Source: Planctomyces sp. (GTDB lineage Bacteria; Planctomycetota; Planctomycetia; Planctomycetales; Planctomycetaceae). From it: a DNA stretch of 64,000 nucleotides. Where the stretch lies: positions 19,158 to 83,157 of the forward strand of contig JAEUIH010000029.1 of assembly GCA_016795105.1 (NCBI GenBank), read 5' to 3'. The notes beneath the pieces are model-generated. The model had not been told where the DNA came from and searched no databases. It saw nothing but the letters and a program-made list of their open reading frames with translations. The position numbers were made by a program, and so were the translations under genes. Below, piece by piece: positions 49,393 to 58,163 of this stretch. The first letter of the stretch is position 1; each line of letters starts with the position of its first letter.

Positions 49393-50619
49393 TCAGTTCG
49401 TGGAAAACAGCATCTGCAGGTCAATCACCTCACCGTCCGGGTGATTCGTCTTAATTTTCATTGTGGCGGGATTCTCGATCGTAAACTTAACACGAGGCTT
49501 TCCGGGAGGAAGTTCGATGATCAGGTGATATCGCTGAGTCGTTCCGGAAAGTTCACCAACGGGTTCAAGTCGAGCTGTCAAAAAGGTCGGATTGGATTCC
49601 ACAGAAACGATTTCGAGAGGTCCCGTCATTCCTTCCTGATCGACCAGCATCAGGATCTTTCCGCTTCGCCCCTGCTGAGTCGAGAAGCTTCCCCATTTCA
49701 ACAGCATGGACTCCGGGGAAAACAGGGTTCCTGCTGTTGGAAGGTAGCGAATCGCACCAAATTTGCGTGCCTTGAGCGGAATCACAAGCGGGTGCTCTTC
49801 GGTCGATGGATGAATCGTTATCGAGTCCCTGAATTCCCCACCCGGAATTTCCGGAGAGACGCTCACCTCAATGTTGTATCCGATCAGGAACCCCTGTTTC
49901 CCAAGCTCTTCCGGTGTCATCGGAACCGCATTCAACGTCACTTTGTCAGTTTCAGCACTCAGCGATTTCAACTCGAACTCTGAATGGATCTTTGATCCGA
50001 TTGTCGCTGTCATCGTTGCAGGCTTGTCGCGATACACATTGCCAATGTCCCAGATCGACTCGGGGAACAAATCGATCGATGCGTCAATAACTCCTTCGAT
50101 GATGAAGTCAATCTTCGGCATCTTCGGATCGTTCGTATAAACAGGACCACCATGACTGAATGCGGGCGTCTTTGTCTCCGCCTTCCAGTTGATGTCGACT
50201 ACGGTCTCTTCACCGGGTTCCAGCTTTGATTTTCGAACCGAAAACTCTGTGCACTGGCACGTCGCTTTTCCTGCAACAAGTTCCAGAGGCGCTTCGCCCC
50301 TGTTGCGAATGACGAACTCGTGGTGCCCACCCTTCGAGTGCAGTTGCATGCGACCGAAATGATGATTCAGGTCCGGCACTTCTGCCGCCGGCCACGGTCC
50401 GGTCTCACTGATTTCCGGTGTCGCAACGGCCGGTTCCGAAGGCGGGGATTCCGACTTCCCAAATTTATTTGTATCAAACTTAAATGGATGAACGGAGGTC
50501 GTGTCTGACGGAACGAAGACTTCGGGCCCGTCAGTGCCATCGTTCGGTGGCTTCATCAACATGTATCCAACGCTCGCCACCAACAGCATCGCCACAAGGA
50601 AAAACACAAACTTCTGCAT
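49393..50619 (-). CDS. DUF1573 protein, membrane-anchored
   Basis: 408 residues from the ATG at 50619. A membrane anchor (MQKFVFFLVAMLLVASVGY) is followed by a Pro/Thr/Ser linker. The DUF1573 domain is marked by HHEFVIRNRGEAPLELVAGKATCQCTEF and VDINWKAETKT. DUF1573 domains are immunoglobulin-like and are common in exported proteins of planctomycetes and Bacteroidetes; their role is unclear. The remainder contains further beta-rich modules. It sits between the O-antigen ligase-like gene and the sialidase, on the same strand. Confidence 0.85.
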   Translation of the reverse strand: MQKFVFFLVAMLLVASVGYMLMKPPNDGTDGPEVFVPSDTTSVHPFKFDTNKFGKSESPPSEPAVATPEISETGPWPAAEVPDLNHHFGRMQLHSKGGHHEFVIRNRGEAPLELVAGKATCQCTEFSVRKSKLEPGEETVVDINWKAETKTPAFSHGGPVYTNDPKMPKIDFIIEGVIDASIDLFPESIWDIGNVYRDKPATMTATIGSKIHSEFELKSLSAETDKVTLNAVPMTPEELGKQGFLIGYNIEVSVSPEIPGGEFRDSITIHPSTEEHPLVIPLKARKFGAIRYLPTAGTLFSPESMLLKWGSFSTQQGRSGKILMLVDQEGMTGPLEIVSVESNPTFLTARLEPVGELSGTTQRYHLIIELPPGKPRVKFTIENPATMKIKTNHPDGEVIDLQMLFSTN

Positions 50620-50690
50620 GACTTCTCCCCCGCTTTGCGAGGCTCTGAATGTGCCGGCGTGCCACTCGACCCTGACCGGTAAATGTGTTG

Positions 50691-53087
50691 TTATCTGTGA
50701 TTGTAAGGTTCAACCGCTCTGTGTTGCAAAATCTCTGACAAAGACTTTCTCTGTTCGTCTGTTAAATACAAGTCTGTATGTCCCCACGTGCGATTCAGCT
50801 CGTCGAGCTCGAGTGCACGGCCGGCTGTCGTGGAAGCCTCTTCCAGCATTTTTGATTCTCCCGACAATGCCTGCGTTTCTGCAAGAACACGGAGGTCGGA
50901 AACACTGGTCGGATACAGCCGAACGACGGTTTTCATCGATTCCACACTGTTTTTCAGTTGATTCGTATCTCCAGTAATTCGAAATGACGATTTTTCACAA
51001 CTCGATCGATAACGATAACCCAGCGTATTTCGCTGATCCACCCCGATCAGAGCCTCACAGGCCTGCAATGCCTCTTCCCGGAGCTTTTCTGCCTTCTTCA
51101 GATCGTCGCCTTCCAGCCTCGTTGCGGTCACCCCACCATCAACTCGATCCGCAAGCTTCGAAAGCCGGTACGACAGAACTTCCACAATTCGTTGGCGCGA
51201 AATCACCGAAATTGGGTCTGACTCCGCTGCCGATCGAAATTGTTCCAGTGCGTCATCCAGTCGCCCTCGTGAAAAATAGTACTTACCGATAGAGACCTCT
51301 GCCTCACATCGACTCACCGGCAGCAGTCCGGCGAAGACAACCACCACAACTCCAACAAACGAAAACCCGGCTCCCAAACCAATTCTTCGCCACTCCGTAT
51401 GTCCCATAGCTTCGCTGGCGACACCACGTTGTTCCGCTTCCGATACCCCGTCCGGCGTCACCCCGGCAGGTGCCACTGCGACGGCCAGACACAACAAAAG
51501 GAACAACATGGGCGCCGGCATTTGAAAGCCACCCGCCCCCAGTAAATGAACCGACATTGCAATCAACCCCGCAACAGCGACTTTGCGATTCAGGACAATC
51601 GAGTTCAGTCCTCCTGTCAGAATCGCTATGCCCAGTGCTGCCGGTATCCAGAGCTGCTCATAGTTGTCGCCCCAAACAGATCGACCGTTCAGGAATAACC
51701 AGCCAGCGTGTAACAGAAACCCCAATACAAGCCCTGTCTTCAACGCAGATGTTGGCGATGGCAAGCTCCTGCCAGCACGAACCCGAGTACGTCCTCGAAC
51801 CGACGACACACGCCCCTGACTGACTTCCGAAGGCGTCGTAGTTTCCTCTGCAGCATCAGTAGCCCCCGAGACCATTAGCCGAGTTGCGGCACTCAGCAAC
51901 AACAACACTCCCGCAAAACTTAACATTCCCCCCGAAACCCAGGCGTCAAGAATCCAGTTGTGGGGGTCACGAATCTCTTCGCTTGATTCCGCAGGTTTGT
52001 GCTGCAGATATGCCTGTCGAAAATTCCCAGGGCCCGCTCCGGTCCACGGATTCTCCCGAAGTACTCCCATCGTCCCCATCCAGTAGAATAGTCGGTACTG
52101 CAATGATCGAGGCGCTTCAAGGATGACTTCTTTGTCGAGTGCTCCGGTGACGATCGCGGCTCCGGCAGTCGAACCCGTCAGAAGGACTGCAATGAAAATC
52201 GCCTTCCGCACTCGAACGGTCAACACGCCTCTTCGATCATTGAACAGCAAGTACAGAGCCCCAACCGACAGCCCCACCCATGCAGTACGGCTCTTCGTCA
52301 GCACCATTGCATAACTTAAAACCAACACGCAAATTATCAGCCCCGCAATTTGATGCAGTCGCAGAGTTCTGAACTTCGGTATGACTTCGATCACGGCACC
52401 TGCTGCAATCAGAATCGCGACTGCCAGCAATCCACTGAATGTGTTGGCAAGGGCAAATGTCCCGGTTGGCTCAGAACTGTTCAGGAGGCGGTTCTCCCAG
52501 AGAACTCTCTCACTTCCCTCAAGTGGAATTTCGTTCTCCTGAAACTCACGCAGAATCTCTGAAACACGCAGCACGGATCCCGCTGACCCCTGATTCTCAT
52601 CCAGCTCCTTCCTCAGCGTCTGATACCAGTTTGACTGTTGCTGATAGATCACATGATGCTGCCATAGACCAAACGCGGCTATACCCGTCATGACTCCCAC
52701 GACCGCGATCCCCAGGTCCCGTCGAGCTGACTCCGCTGTGAGCGATGCTCGGAGTATCCACCATGCAAACAATAGTCCAACCCATTCACAGCACAGATTG
52801 ATGGCCGCACGACAGTCGCCACCTCTCTGAAATACGAAGCACGTGGACAACAACTGCCCAAAGACAATGCACAAGCAGCCAGCATCCGCGAATGCAACCG
52901 GAGTCAGTGCCCGAAGCCCCTGCCAGGTTGGCCAGGGAAATGGAATTCCGCGGAATGACACCAGCATCCCCAGAACCATCCATAGCACAACCCACTGCAG
53001 GCCAGCGCCCGACACAGCTTCTTCAACCGGCCAAAGAAGTCCGGCCGTGATCAATGCAATCGCAAGTCCCCGGATTGGCCCCATCAT
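50691..53087 (-). CDS. O-antigen ligase/polymerase-like membrane protein with TPR tail
   Basis: 798 residues from the ATG at 53087 (overlapping the wecA-like stop by four bases). At least ten hydrophobic membrane segments are spread over residues 1-590, with the periplasmic loop around TGAGPGNFRQAYLQHKPAESSEEIRDPHNWILDAW. The Wzy_C-type signature is typical of O-antigen ligases and polymerases, which join polysaccharide repeats to a lipid carrier or lipid A. The C-terminal 190 residues (SIGKYYFSRGRLDDALEQFRSAAESDP onward) are TPR-like and soluble. It is coupled to the wecA-like transferase, so the pair probably works in lipid-linked polysaccharide synthesis. Confidence 0.88.
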   Translation of the reverse strand: MMGPIRGLAIALITAGLLWPVEEAVSGAGLQWVVLWMVLGMLVSFRGIPFPWPTWQGLRALTPVAFADAGCLCIVFGQLLSTCFVFQRGGDCRAAINLCCEWVGLLFAWWILRASLTAESARRDLGIAVVGVMTGIAAFGLWQHHVIYQQQSNWYQTLRKELDENQGSAGSVLRVSEILREFQENEIPLEGSERVLWENRLLNSSEPTGTFALANTFSGLLAVAILIAAGAVIEVIPKFRTLRLHQIAGLIICVLVLSYAMVLTKSRTAWVGLSVGALYLLFNDRRGVLTVRVRKAIFIAVLLTGSTAGAAIVTGALDKEVILEAPRSLQYRLFYWMGTMGVLRENPWTGAGPGNFRQAYLQHKPAESSEEIRDPHNWILDAWVSGGMLSFAGVLLLLSAATRLMVSGATDAAEETTTPSEVSQGRVSSVRGRTRVRAGRSLPSPTSALKTGLVLGFLLHAGWLFLNGRSVWGDNYEQLWIPAALGIAILTGGLNSIVLNRKVAVAGLIAMSVHLLGAGGFQMPAPMLFLLLCLAVAVAPAGVTPDGVSEAEQRGVASEAMGHTEWRRIGLGAGFSFVGVVVVVFAGLLPVSRCEAEVSIGKYYFSRGRLDDALEQFRSAAESDPISVISRQRIVEVLSYRLSKLADRVDGGVTATRLEGDDLKKAEKLREEALQACEALIGVDQRNTLGYRYRSSCEKSSFRITGDTNQLKNSVESMKTVVRLYPTSVSDLRVLAETQALSGESKMLEEASTTAGRALELDELNRTWGHTDLYLTDEQRKSLSEILQHRAVEPYNHR

Positions 53088-54289
53088 AGTGGATGCACCA
53101 CTGAAGTCTCCACGCCCGACTCTCCGTTCCGCTCAATCGAATTCGCCGCCGGGTCCCGCTCGACAGATCGGCTCTGTTGTGAAGGACTCTGTTGTGAGCG
53201 ACTCACGGCAGATCGACCAACGGTCTCCAGGATTGCAATAATTGATAACACACAGATCACAAGCCCCACAACCAAACCCGCACCTGTCCAGTCCGGAACC
53301 TTGTAAAGCAGCAGTCCCGCCAGACCCGTCATCATCGTCGTCAAATGAATGGTCAGCACTGCAGACGCCGGTCTCAGTCCTAATTCAACAAGGCGATGTG
53401 AGAAGTGACTTTTGTCTCCCTGAAACGGACTTCGCCCCTGTCGCAGTCGGATCAGAATCACGGTCGAAAAGTCATACAATGGAACGGCCAGAACGCAGAG
53501 AGGAGCCAGCATGACATGACGGCTGCCGGTCCGATCGTAGAACGTTCCCACAATCGTCAGCGTTGATAGCAGGAACCCGATCAGATTACTGCCGCAGTCG
53601 CCCATGAAGATCGATGCCGGTGGACGATTCCAGAGCAGGAAGCCACTGAGCGAACCTGCGAGGACAATCAACAGAAAGGCGACACTCCACACTGGCGTAC
53701 CCACAAGTTCAATCATGATCGCACAAAAAATCAGCGACGCGATGACGCCGATTCCTGCGGACAATGCGTCCATGTTGTCGAGAAAATTCAGAGCATTGGT
53801 CAGCACCAAGATCCATAGAATGCTGACGCCCCAGCCAAACCATGGCTGAGAGACAAAGACCGTCGCTCGGACCCCCATGGCAACGACAAACACTGCCACC
53901 AATAACTGACAACCCAGTCGCAGTTTCCAGGAAAGATTCCAGCGGTCATCCGCCAGACCTACAAAAAACAAAGTTCCGCCCCCAATCCCGATCGCCAAAA
54001 ACTGACGAATCCGCTCCGGATTCCCCTGAACCGATTCCAGCAGCAAATCGCGCAGAGTCCCCGCGATATCCAACCCGGAACTCCAGATCACTGCCCACAC
54101 AATCAGAGTCAATACGATCCCGGCAAAAATCGCAATGCCACCGCTGCGGGGCGTCGGAATGAAATGGACTTTCCGCTCACCGGGCTGGTCAATCAAACCC
54201 AAAACCGGAGCCAATGCTCGAATCATCGGCACACCCACCGCGGCAATCATAAACGGCAGAACAAAGCCGCCGAGAAAAAATTCGAGCAT
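53084..54289 (-). CDS. Polyprenyl-phosphate sugar-1-phosphate transferase (WecA/MraY family)
   Basis: 401 residues from the ATG at 54289 (MLEFFLGGFVLPF); an in-frame start at 54349 is less likely. It transfers a sugar-1-phosphate from UDP-sugar to undecaprenyl phosphate, starting a lipid-linked polymer. About eleven membrane segments. The family acidic loops are present: GLADDRWNLSWKLRLG, NALNFLDNMDALSAG, FMGDCGSNLIGFLL, and the C-terminal cytoplasmic loop HFSHRLVELGL. It is of the WecA type rather than MraY, by its HIPTPRSGGIAI start. Its C terminus is coupled to the O-antigen ligase-like gene, so the two form one module. The tail is Ser/Gln-rich. Confidence 0.88.
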   Translation of the reverse strand: MLEFFLGGFVLPFMIAAVGVPMIRALAPVLGLIDQPGERKVHFIPTPRSGGIAIFAGIVLTLIVWAVIWSSGLDIAGTLRDLLLESVQGNPERIRQFLAIGIGGGTLFFVGLADDRWNLSWKLRLGCQLLVAVFVVAMGVRATVFVSQPWFGWGVSILWILVLTNALNFLDNMDALSAGIGVIASLIFCAIMIELVGTPVWSVAFLLIVLAGSLSGFLLWNRPPASIFMGDCGSNLIGFLLSTLTIVGTFYDRTGSRHVMLAPLCVLAVPLYDFSTVILIRLRQGRSPFQGDKSHFSHRLVELGLRPASAVLTIHLTTMMTGLAGLLLYKVPDWTGAGLVVGLVICVLSIIAILETVGRSAVSRSQQSPSQQSRSVERDPAANSIERNGESGVETSVVHPL

Positions 54290-54751
54290 CGTGCGTCTTT
54301 CGTTCCGCTTTGCTTCCGACTCTGTGCCCCGATCGCCCCGCAGATCCACTGAATGCTTCTTACGACATCGTGGCAGGGCTTTGCGAGACTGTTTCGAGTC
54401 TCTCCGGACAATTTCTATTTCAGGATGCCTCCCTGACGTCAGATTCCTTACCGATGGTCACAGATTCGACGGAGTAATTCTTACAAACTCAAAACCGCAA
54501 AATCAGAAAAGTCACGCCATTTTGCCCGGCTCACTGTCGCATTTTGTATTTTTGGCAGAACACAGGGAAGCTCATGACACGAACCACTTCGACATAAACC
54601 ACAACCAATAAACCACTTACAAAAAATCGCTACACTTTTTGAGCGATTGGCGCAACACTTGCGTTGAATGGAAATCAGTTCGATAACAATGACGAATCAA
54701 ACAAGTCGTCGAAAAGAAAACCATCTGCTCAGGATCAGGAGCCAATCAGCG
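54290..54751. other. Divergent intergenic region with hairpin at 54625-54648
   Basis: About 460 bases with no convincing gene between the wecA-like gene (minus) and the small TPR gene (plus). It should hold both promoters. An inverted repeat AATCGCT/AGCGATT lies at 54625-54648, with an A-tract on its left, so on the minus strand it reads as a hairpin followed by T. In-frame ATGs at 54668 and 54689 belong to the downstream frame. Confidence 0.5.
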
Positions 54752-55138
54752 ATGAGAACTTCCCTAACACCAAAGACTGTCCGAAGACTCCTGACCGCTG
54801 ACGGATACCTGGATCTCGGGATGCCAACCGAAGCTGTCGTGGAACTGGAAAAGATTGAGAATGCCGGTCCTCTCGAAGGTCCTCGCAGATTGCTGCACGG
54901 GATCGCATTGAAACAACTCGAGAATCACCGAGATGCCATCACTCAGTTCGAAAAGGCTGCTCGGCTTATGCCGTCGCCAGTTCGCCGATTTGCATGGCGA
55001 GAACTCGCTGAATGTTACAAGGCCGTCGGAAGCAATGACCTCGCAGAACTCGCCACAAAGCTCGCCGGAGAAATCGATTTCCAGCTGAAAATTACTCTTC
55101 CCATGACAGACCATCTGATCAATCTTGGTGCCAAATAG
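54752..55138 (+). CDS. Small TPR-like protein
   Basis: 128 residues from the ATG at 54752, with AGGAG upstream; longer frames from 54668 or 54689 are possible. It contains two or three helix-turn-helix tetratricopeptide units (GYLDLGMPTEAVVELEKIENAG; HGIALKQLENHRDAITQFEKAARLMP; FAWRELAECYKAVGSNDLAELATKL). There is no signal peptide or membrane helix. It is probably a cytosolic adaptor, partner unknown. It diverges from the polysaccharide gene block and is 350 bases upstream of the lipoprotein pair. Confidence 0.7.
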   Translation: MRTSLTPKTVRRLLTADGYLDLGMPTEAVVELEKIENAGPLEGPRRLLHGIALKQLENHRDAITQFEKAARLMPSPVRRFAWRELAECYKAVGSNDLAELATKLAGEIDFQLKITLPMTDHLINLGAK

Positions 55139-55493
55139 GATTCGCCCGACTCCCCCTTACGCGGCGAACTCTCTGCAACTTGTGGCATTCCTGCCTGTCG
55201 ACTCTCACCGTGGAGTCAACACCCAGGAGTGCCCATTTCTCCCAAAACCCCGCTCACCAAGAGTGCCAATGCTGTTTCGGCAAATCCTGGCACCTTTGGT
55301 TTCGCTTCTGTTAAGGCTGCCAAAGTTCCCCGCTGGTTCAGGGAATTGTAGGCTTCGAATGGCCATGGAATGCCGAACTGCTATTGGCCGCGGAGCCGAA
55401 AAAGCCGTAGATTTCCCCATATAGACAGCGGTGCGCACAGGATGTGCGGTACAGGAGGTCGTTGTCTGTTCCAAGAATGGAGTCTACGGGCCG
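55139..55493. other. Intergenic stretch before the lipoprotein pair
   Basis: About 355 bases. Short open frames on both strands lack ribosome binding sites and protein-like composition. Nothing structured is evident beyond scattered CCxAAA-type motifs. The promoter of the LpoB-like gene presumably lies in its last 100 bases. Confidence 0.4.
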
Positions 55494-56165
55494 ATGTTTT
55501 CCAAACGACTGACGGTCGGACTGTTTGTCCTGGCAGTACTTACAATCACGATTGCCGGTTGCCGTGGCAAACAGCATGCGCATGTCCTGAGCAACGACGA
55601 CAAGGACATGGTTGGCAGCCATACCGCGGGTGCGGAAACCTGGAAACCTCTCGTTCAACAGGCGACTGCTCAGCTGATGGCTCAATCCGCTGGCACAATT
55701 CATCAGGCTTCTCACACCACCGGGCCGGAAGGTCTCCCTCAGCGTTCTATCTGTTTCCTCGGAGTGCAAAATCTGAGCGGTGAAGAACTTGGTGAATCAG
55801 CAGAACAGATTTATGAAGACATCACGACGATGATTAGTCAGGATCCACAGTTCAAGGTCATCAGCAGAACCTACGTGGAAGCAGCAATGGACCAATGTCG
55901 CCTGACACCTCAGCAACTGCTGCTTCCCGAACCCCAGCGACAGTTACTTCAGACGATGGAGCGAGTTCAGCAGCCATTCGACTACCTGTTGTTTGCTCGA
56001 GTGACATCCATGTCAACAAACTCGAATGGTGACTATCAGCGAGACTACAAGCTGACTCTGGAGATGATTGATATTCATACCGCCCAGTCGTTCCAGACTT
56101 CAGCCGATCTCCGTAAGGGTTATCACAAATCATTTCTTGGCAAGCTGAAGCACTACAACGACTAG
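55494..56165 (+). CDS. LpoB-like outer-membrane lipoprotein (penicillin-binding protein activator family)
   Basis: 223 residues from the ATG at 55494; an in-frame GTG at 55431 would hide the lipoprotein signal. The signal ends in the lipobox TIAGC, giving Cys23. The mature part has the LpoB fold pattern: ICFLGVQNLSGEELGESAEQIYEDITTMISQDPQFKVISRTYVEAAMDQCRLTPQQLLLPE and FDYLLFARVTSMS, with DYKLTLEMIDIHTA. In proteobacteria LpoB activates PBP1B at the outer membrane. It is followed by a COG3014-like lipoprotein gene, the usual neighbour of LpoB in several bacteria. In planctomycetes the PBP target is not established. Confidence 0.78.
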   Translation: MFSKRLTVGLFVLAVLTITIAGCRGKQHAHVLSNDDKDMVGSHTAGAETWKPLVQQATAQLMAQSAGTIHQASHTTGPEGLPQRSICFLGVQNLSGEELGESAEQIYEDITTMISQDPQFKVISRTYVEAAMDQCRLTPQQLLLPEPQRQLLQTMERVQQPFDYLLFARVTSMSTNSNGDYQRDYKLTLEMIDIHTAQSFQTSADLRKGYHKSFLGKLKHYND

Positions 56166-56201
56166 ACGGAATTCTCGTCGAACCGGGACAATCAAACTTC
56201 C

Positions 56202-57722
56202 ATGGGTGCGACTCTGTTTCCTGACATGCCTTATCCACAATGCCGACCGTCACTCCGGCTCTGTCGGCCATTGTTTGCATTGATGCTTATGTCAATGGCA
56301 GGATGTCAGAGCTGGCACAAGTCACACGTCGCTGCCATTCACAGTTATGCTTCCGGGGATCTCAAAACGTCGCAGATTGAACTTCAAAAGTCGATCAAAT
56401 CGCCACGTGCTGAAAAAGAGATGTTATTGCTGGATCAGTCCGTCTTGCAGCTGGCATCCGGAAACCCAAGCGCCGCGGAAACGAACCTGAGAGAAGTCCG
56501 TCGAGAACTTGAACATCTCGAACAAACGGCGCTCGGCGAAAAAGCCACGGCAATGCTGACCGATGACAATGCGGTCGCGTGGGCAGCCCGTGACTTTGAA
56601 AGGCACATGGTTCTGAACATGCTGCTTCTCAGCAGCCTTCTGAACAACGGAACCGACTCGTTCGCATATTCAATGCAGGTTGCCCAGCGGGCCGCCGGAG
56701 TCCGAGAGGGACTCGCAAAGAAAGTAACTCATCCAACTCAGCCCGCGGATGGGACGCCAGGCACGGCTGGCCCTGCGATACTGCCGGCCGGATACTCCGG
56801 AGCCAACCCGTCTCTGACCACTCCCGTCCAGAACCTTGTCACACCGGTTGATAAACCCATTGCCATGGGGTCGTACCTCTCTGCGGCGATCCAGTCAGAA
56901 ACCGCGGTGCGAGCAATCGAGACGGATCGAGCATTGGATGATGTTCGCTTCTGGAATCCGGAGTTCGGAGAGTCTCTGGCTTCTCCCGAGTCACTCTCAT
57001 TCGGAACTCGCTGCAAACCTGGCCACGGGGCACTCCATGTGATCGCTCTCGTCGGTCGAGCTCCAGAGTGGGTTCCCGAGTCCACCGTCCCGACTCAGGC
57101 CGCACTTCTGATTGCAGACCGAATTCTGAGTGTAACTGGAAAACATACTCTTCCACCTACGATTGCGCCCGTTCGAATCGCGCGGCCAGTCCCTGACTAC
57201 TCGGCAGTTCAGCCCGCTGCACTCCACTTCTCTGTGCTCTCCGCTGACAATCAGCCAGCCATCTCCTCAATCCCATTCCAGACACTCGTGGACGTGAACG
57301 CCGCAGCAGTGGCTTCGTTTGAAAACAATCGCGATGAAGAAGTGGCTCGGATTGTGGTCCGTCGAGTTGTCAAGAAGGGCACAATTTACGTCCTCAAAGA
57401 AGCCCAGAAAATCAGCCGAAACACGGCCGTCGATCTGGCTGTCAACGTCGCCGGCATCGCATGGGAAGCGATGGAGAAACCCGATCTTCGCTCGTGGCAT
57501 CTTCTGCCTGCTCGTATCGACGTCGCACGCACTGAGCTACCCGCAGGAACCTGGAAAACAGACCTCCGGATCGGCTCTGGAACTGGTGGCAGAGTTCAAA
57601 TCCCCGTCCATATCGCCGACGGACGAAACACGTTTGTCGTGTTCTTCGTTCCCGAGAACTCAATCACCGGAGATATTCTCGTCGGTGGCGCAGATCAGGC
57701 AACCCACTCCAGCCGCCAATGA
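56202..57722 (+). CDS. COG3014-like lipoprotein
   Basis: 506 residues from the ATG at 56202 (an ATG at 56226 is also possible). The signal ends in the lipobox MSMAGC, giving Cys35. The N-terminal half is helical with TPR character (HSYASGDLKTSQIELQKSI; SVLQLASGNPSAAETNLREV). The C-terminal half contains VRRVVKKGTIYVLKEAQKISR, LPARIDVARTELPAGTWK and a beta-rich end. This matches the COG3014 family from memory. It follows the LpoB-like gene by 36 bases, so the two form an operon and probably one outer-membrane complex. The middle Gly/Pro-rich linker (about 185-235) is variable. Confidence 0.7.
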   Translation: MGATLFPDMPYPQCRPSLRLCRPLFALMLMSMAGCQSWHKSHVAAIHSYASGDLKTSQIELQKSIKSPRAEKEMLLLDQSVLQLASGNPSAAETNLREVRRELEHLEQTALGEKATAMLTDDNAVAWAARDFERHMVLNMLLLSSLLNNGTDSFAYSMQVAQRAAGVREGLAKKVTHPTQPADGTPGTAGPAILPAGYSGANPSLTTPVQNLVTPVDKPIAMGSYLSAAIQSETAVRAIETDRALDDVRFWNPEFGESLASPESLSFGTRCKPGHGALHVIALVGRAPEWVPESTVPTQAALLIADRILSVTGKHTLPPTIAPVRIARPVPDYSAVQPAALHFSVLSADNQPAISSIPFQTLVDVNAAAVASFENNRDEEVARIVVRRVVKKGTIYVLKEAQKISRNTAVDLAVNVAGIAWEAMEKPDLRSWHLLPARIDVARTELPAGTWKTDLRIGSGTGGRVQIPVHIADGRNTFVVFFVPENSITGDILVGGADQATHSSRQ

Positions 57723-58163
57723 CTCCCTCTTTGCTCTCACACTCTCTCGCATCCACTGCGATTTGTGACCACGGAACACGCGGATGAGACGGAAGAATTG
57801 CAGAGGAGGGTCTGGAGTCCGGGAGATGGCAGTAGAATGGGAACAGGAGAATGGCAGAGTCCTGTATTCTTTTGCCCTCATTCTCTTGCCAATTGAGAAG
57901 ACTCCAGGTCAGAGTCTGTGGCTTTGAATTCAGGTCGCAGGCAGGAATGCGTTTTGACCACGGAACACGCGGAAGAATGGGAGAAGTGACCGAATGGACT
58001 TCTTTTGTGTGGTTCGGGTCTTTCGTGGTTACCAATCACGCTGGCTTCGCGCTGAATGCAGTCGCGGCTCGAAACGAATTCAACTGGTCGTCGTTCGAAA
58101 CTGACGGAAGGTTCATTCCTCCCATCCTGCTCGTGCTTAGCAGTACTCTTGCTCGGTTCTGCT
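57723..58163. repeat. Intergenic region with a repeated ACCACGGAACACGCGGA motif
   Basis: About 440 bases between the COG3014-like gene and the convergent DUF1573 gene. The motif GACCACGGAACACGCGGA occurs at 57767-57784 and again at 57956-57973, each followed by a purine-rich GAAGAAT stretch. A frame across it has no protein-like composition. It looks like a degenerate interspersed repeat of the kind common in planctomycete genomes; I see no hairpin with a T-tract. Confidence 0.55.
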
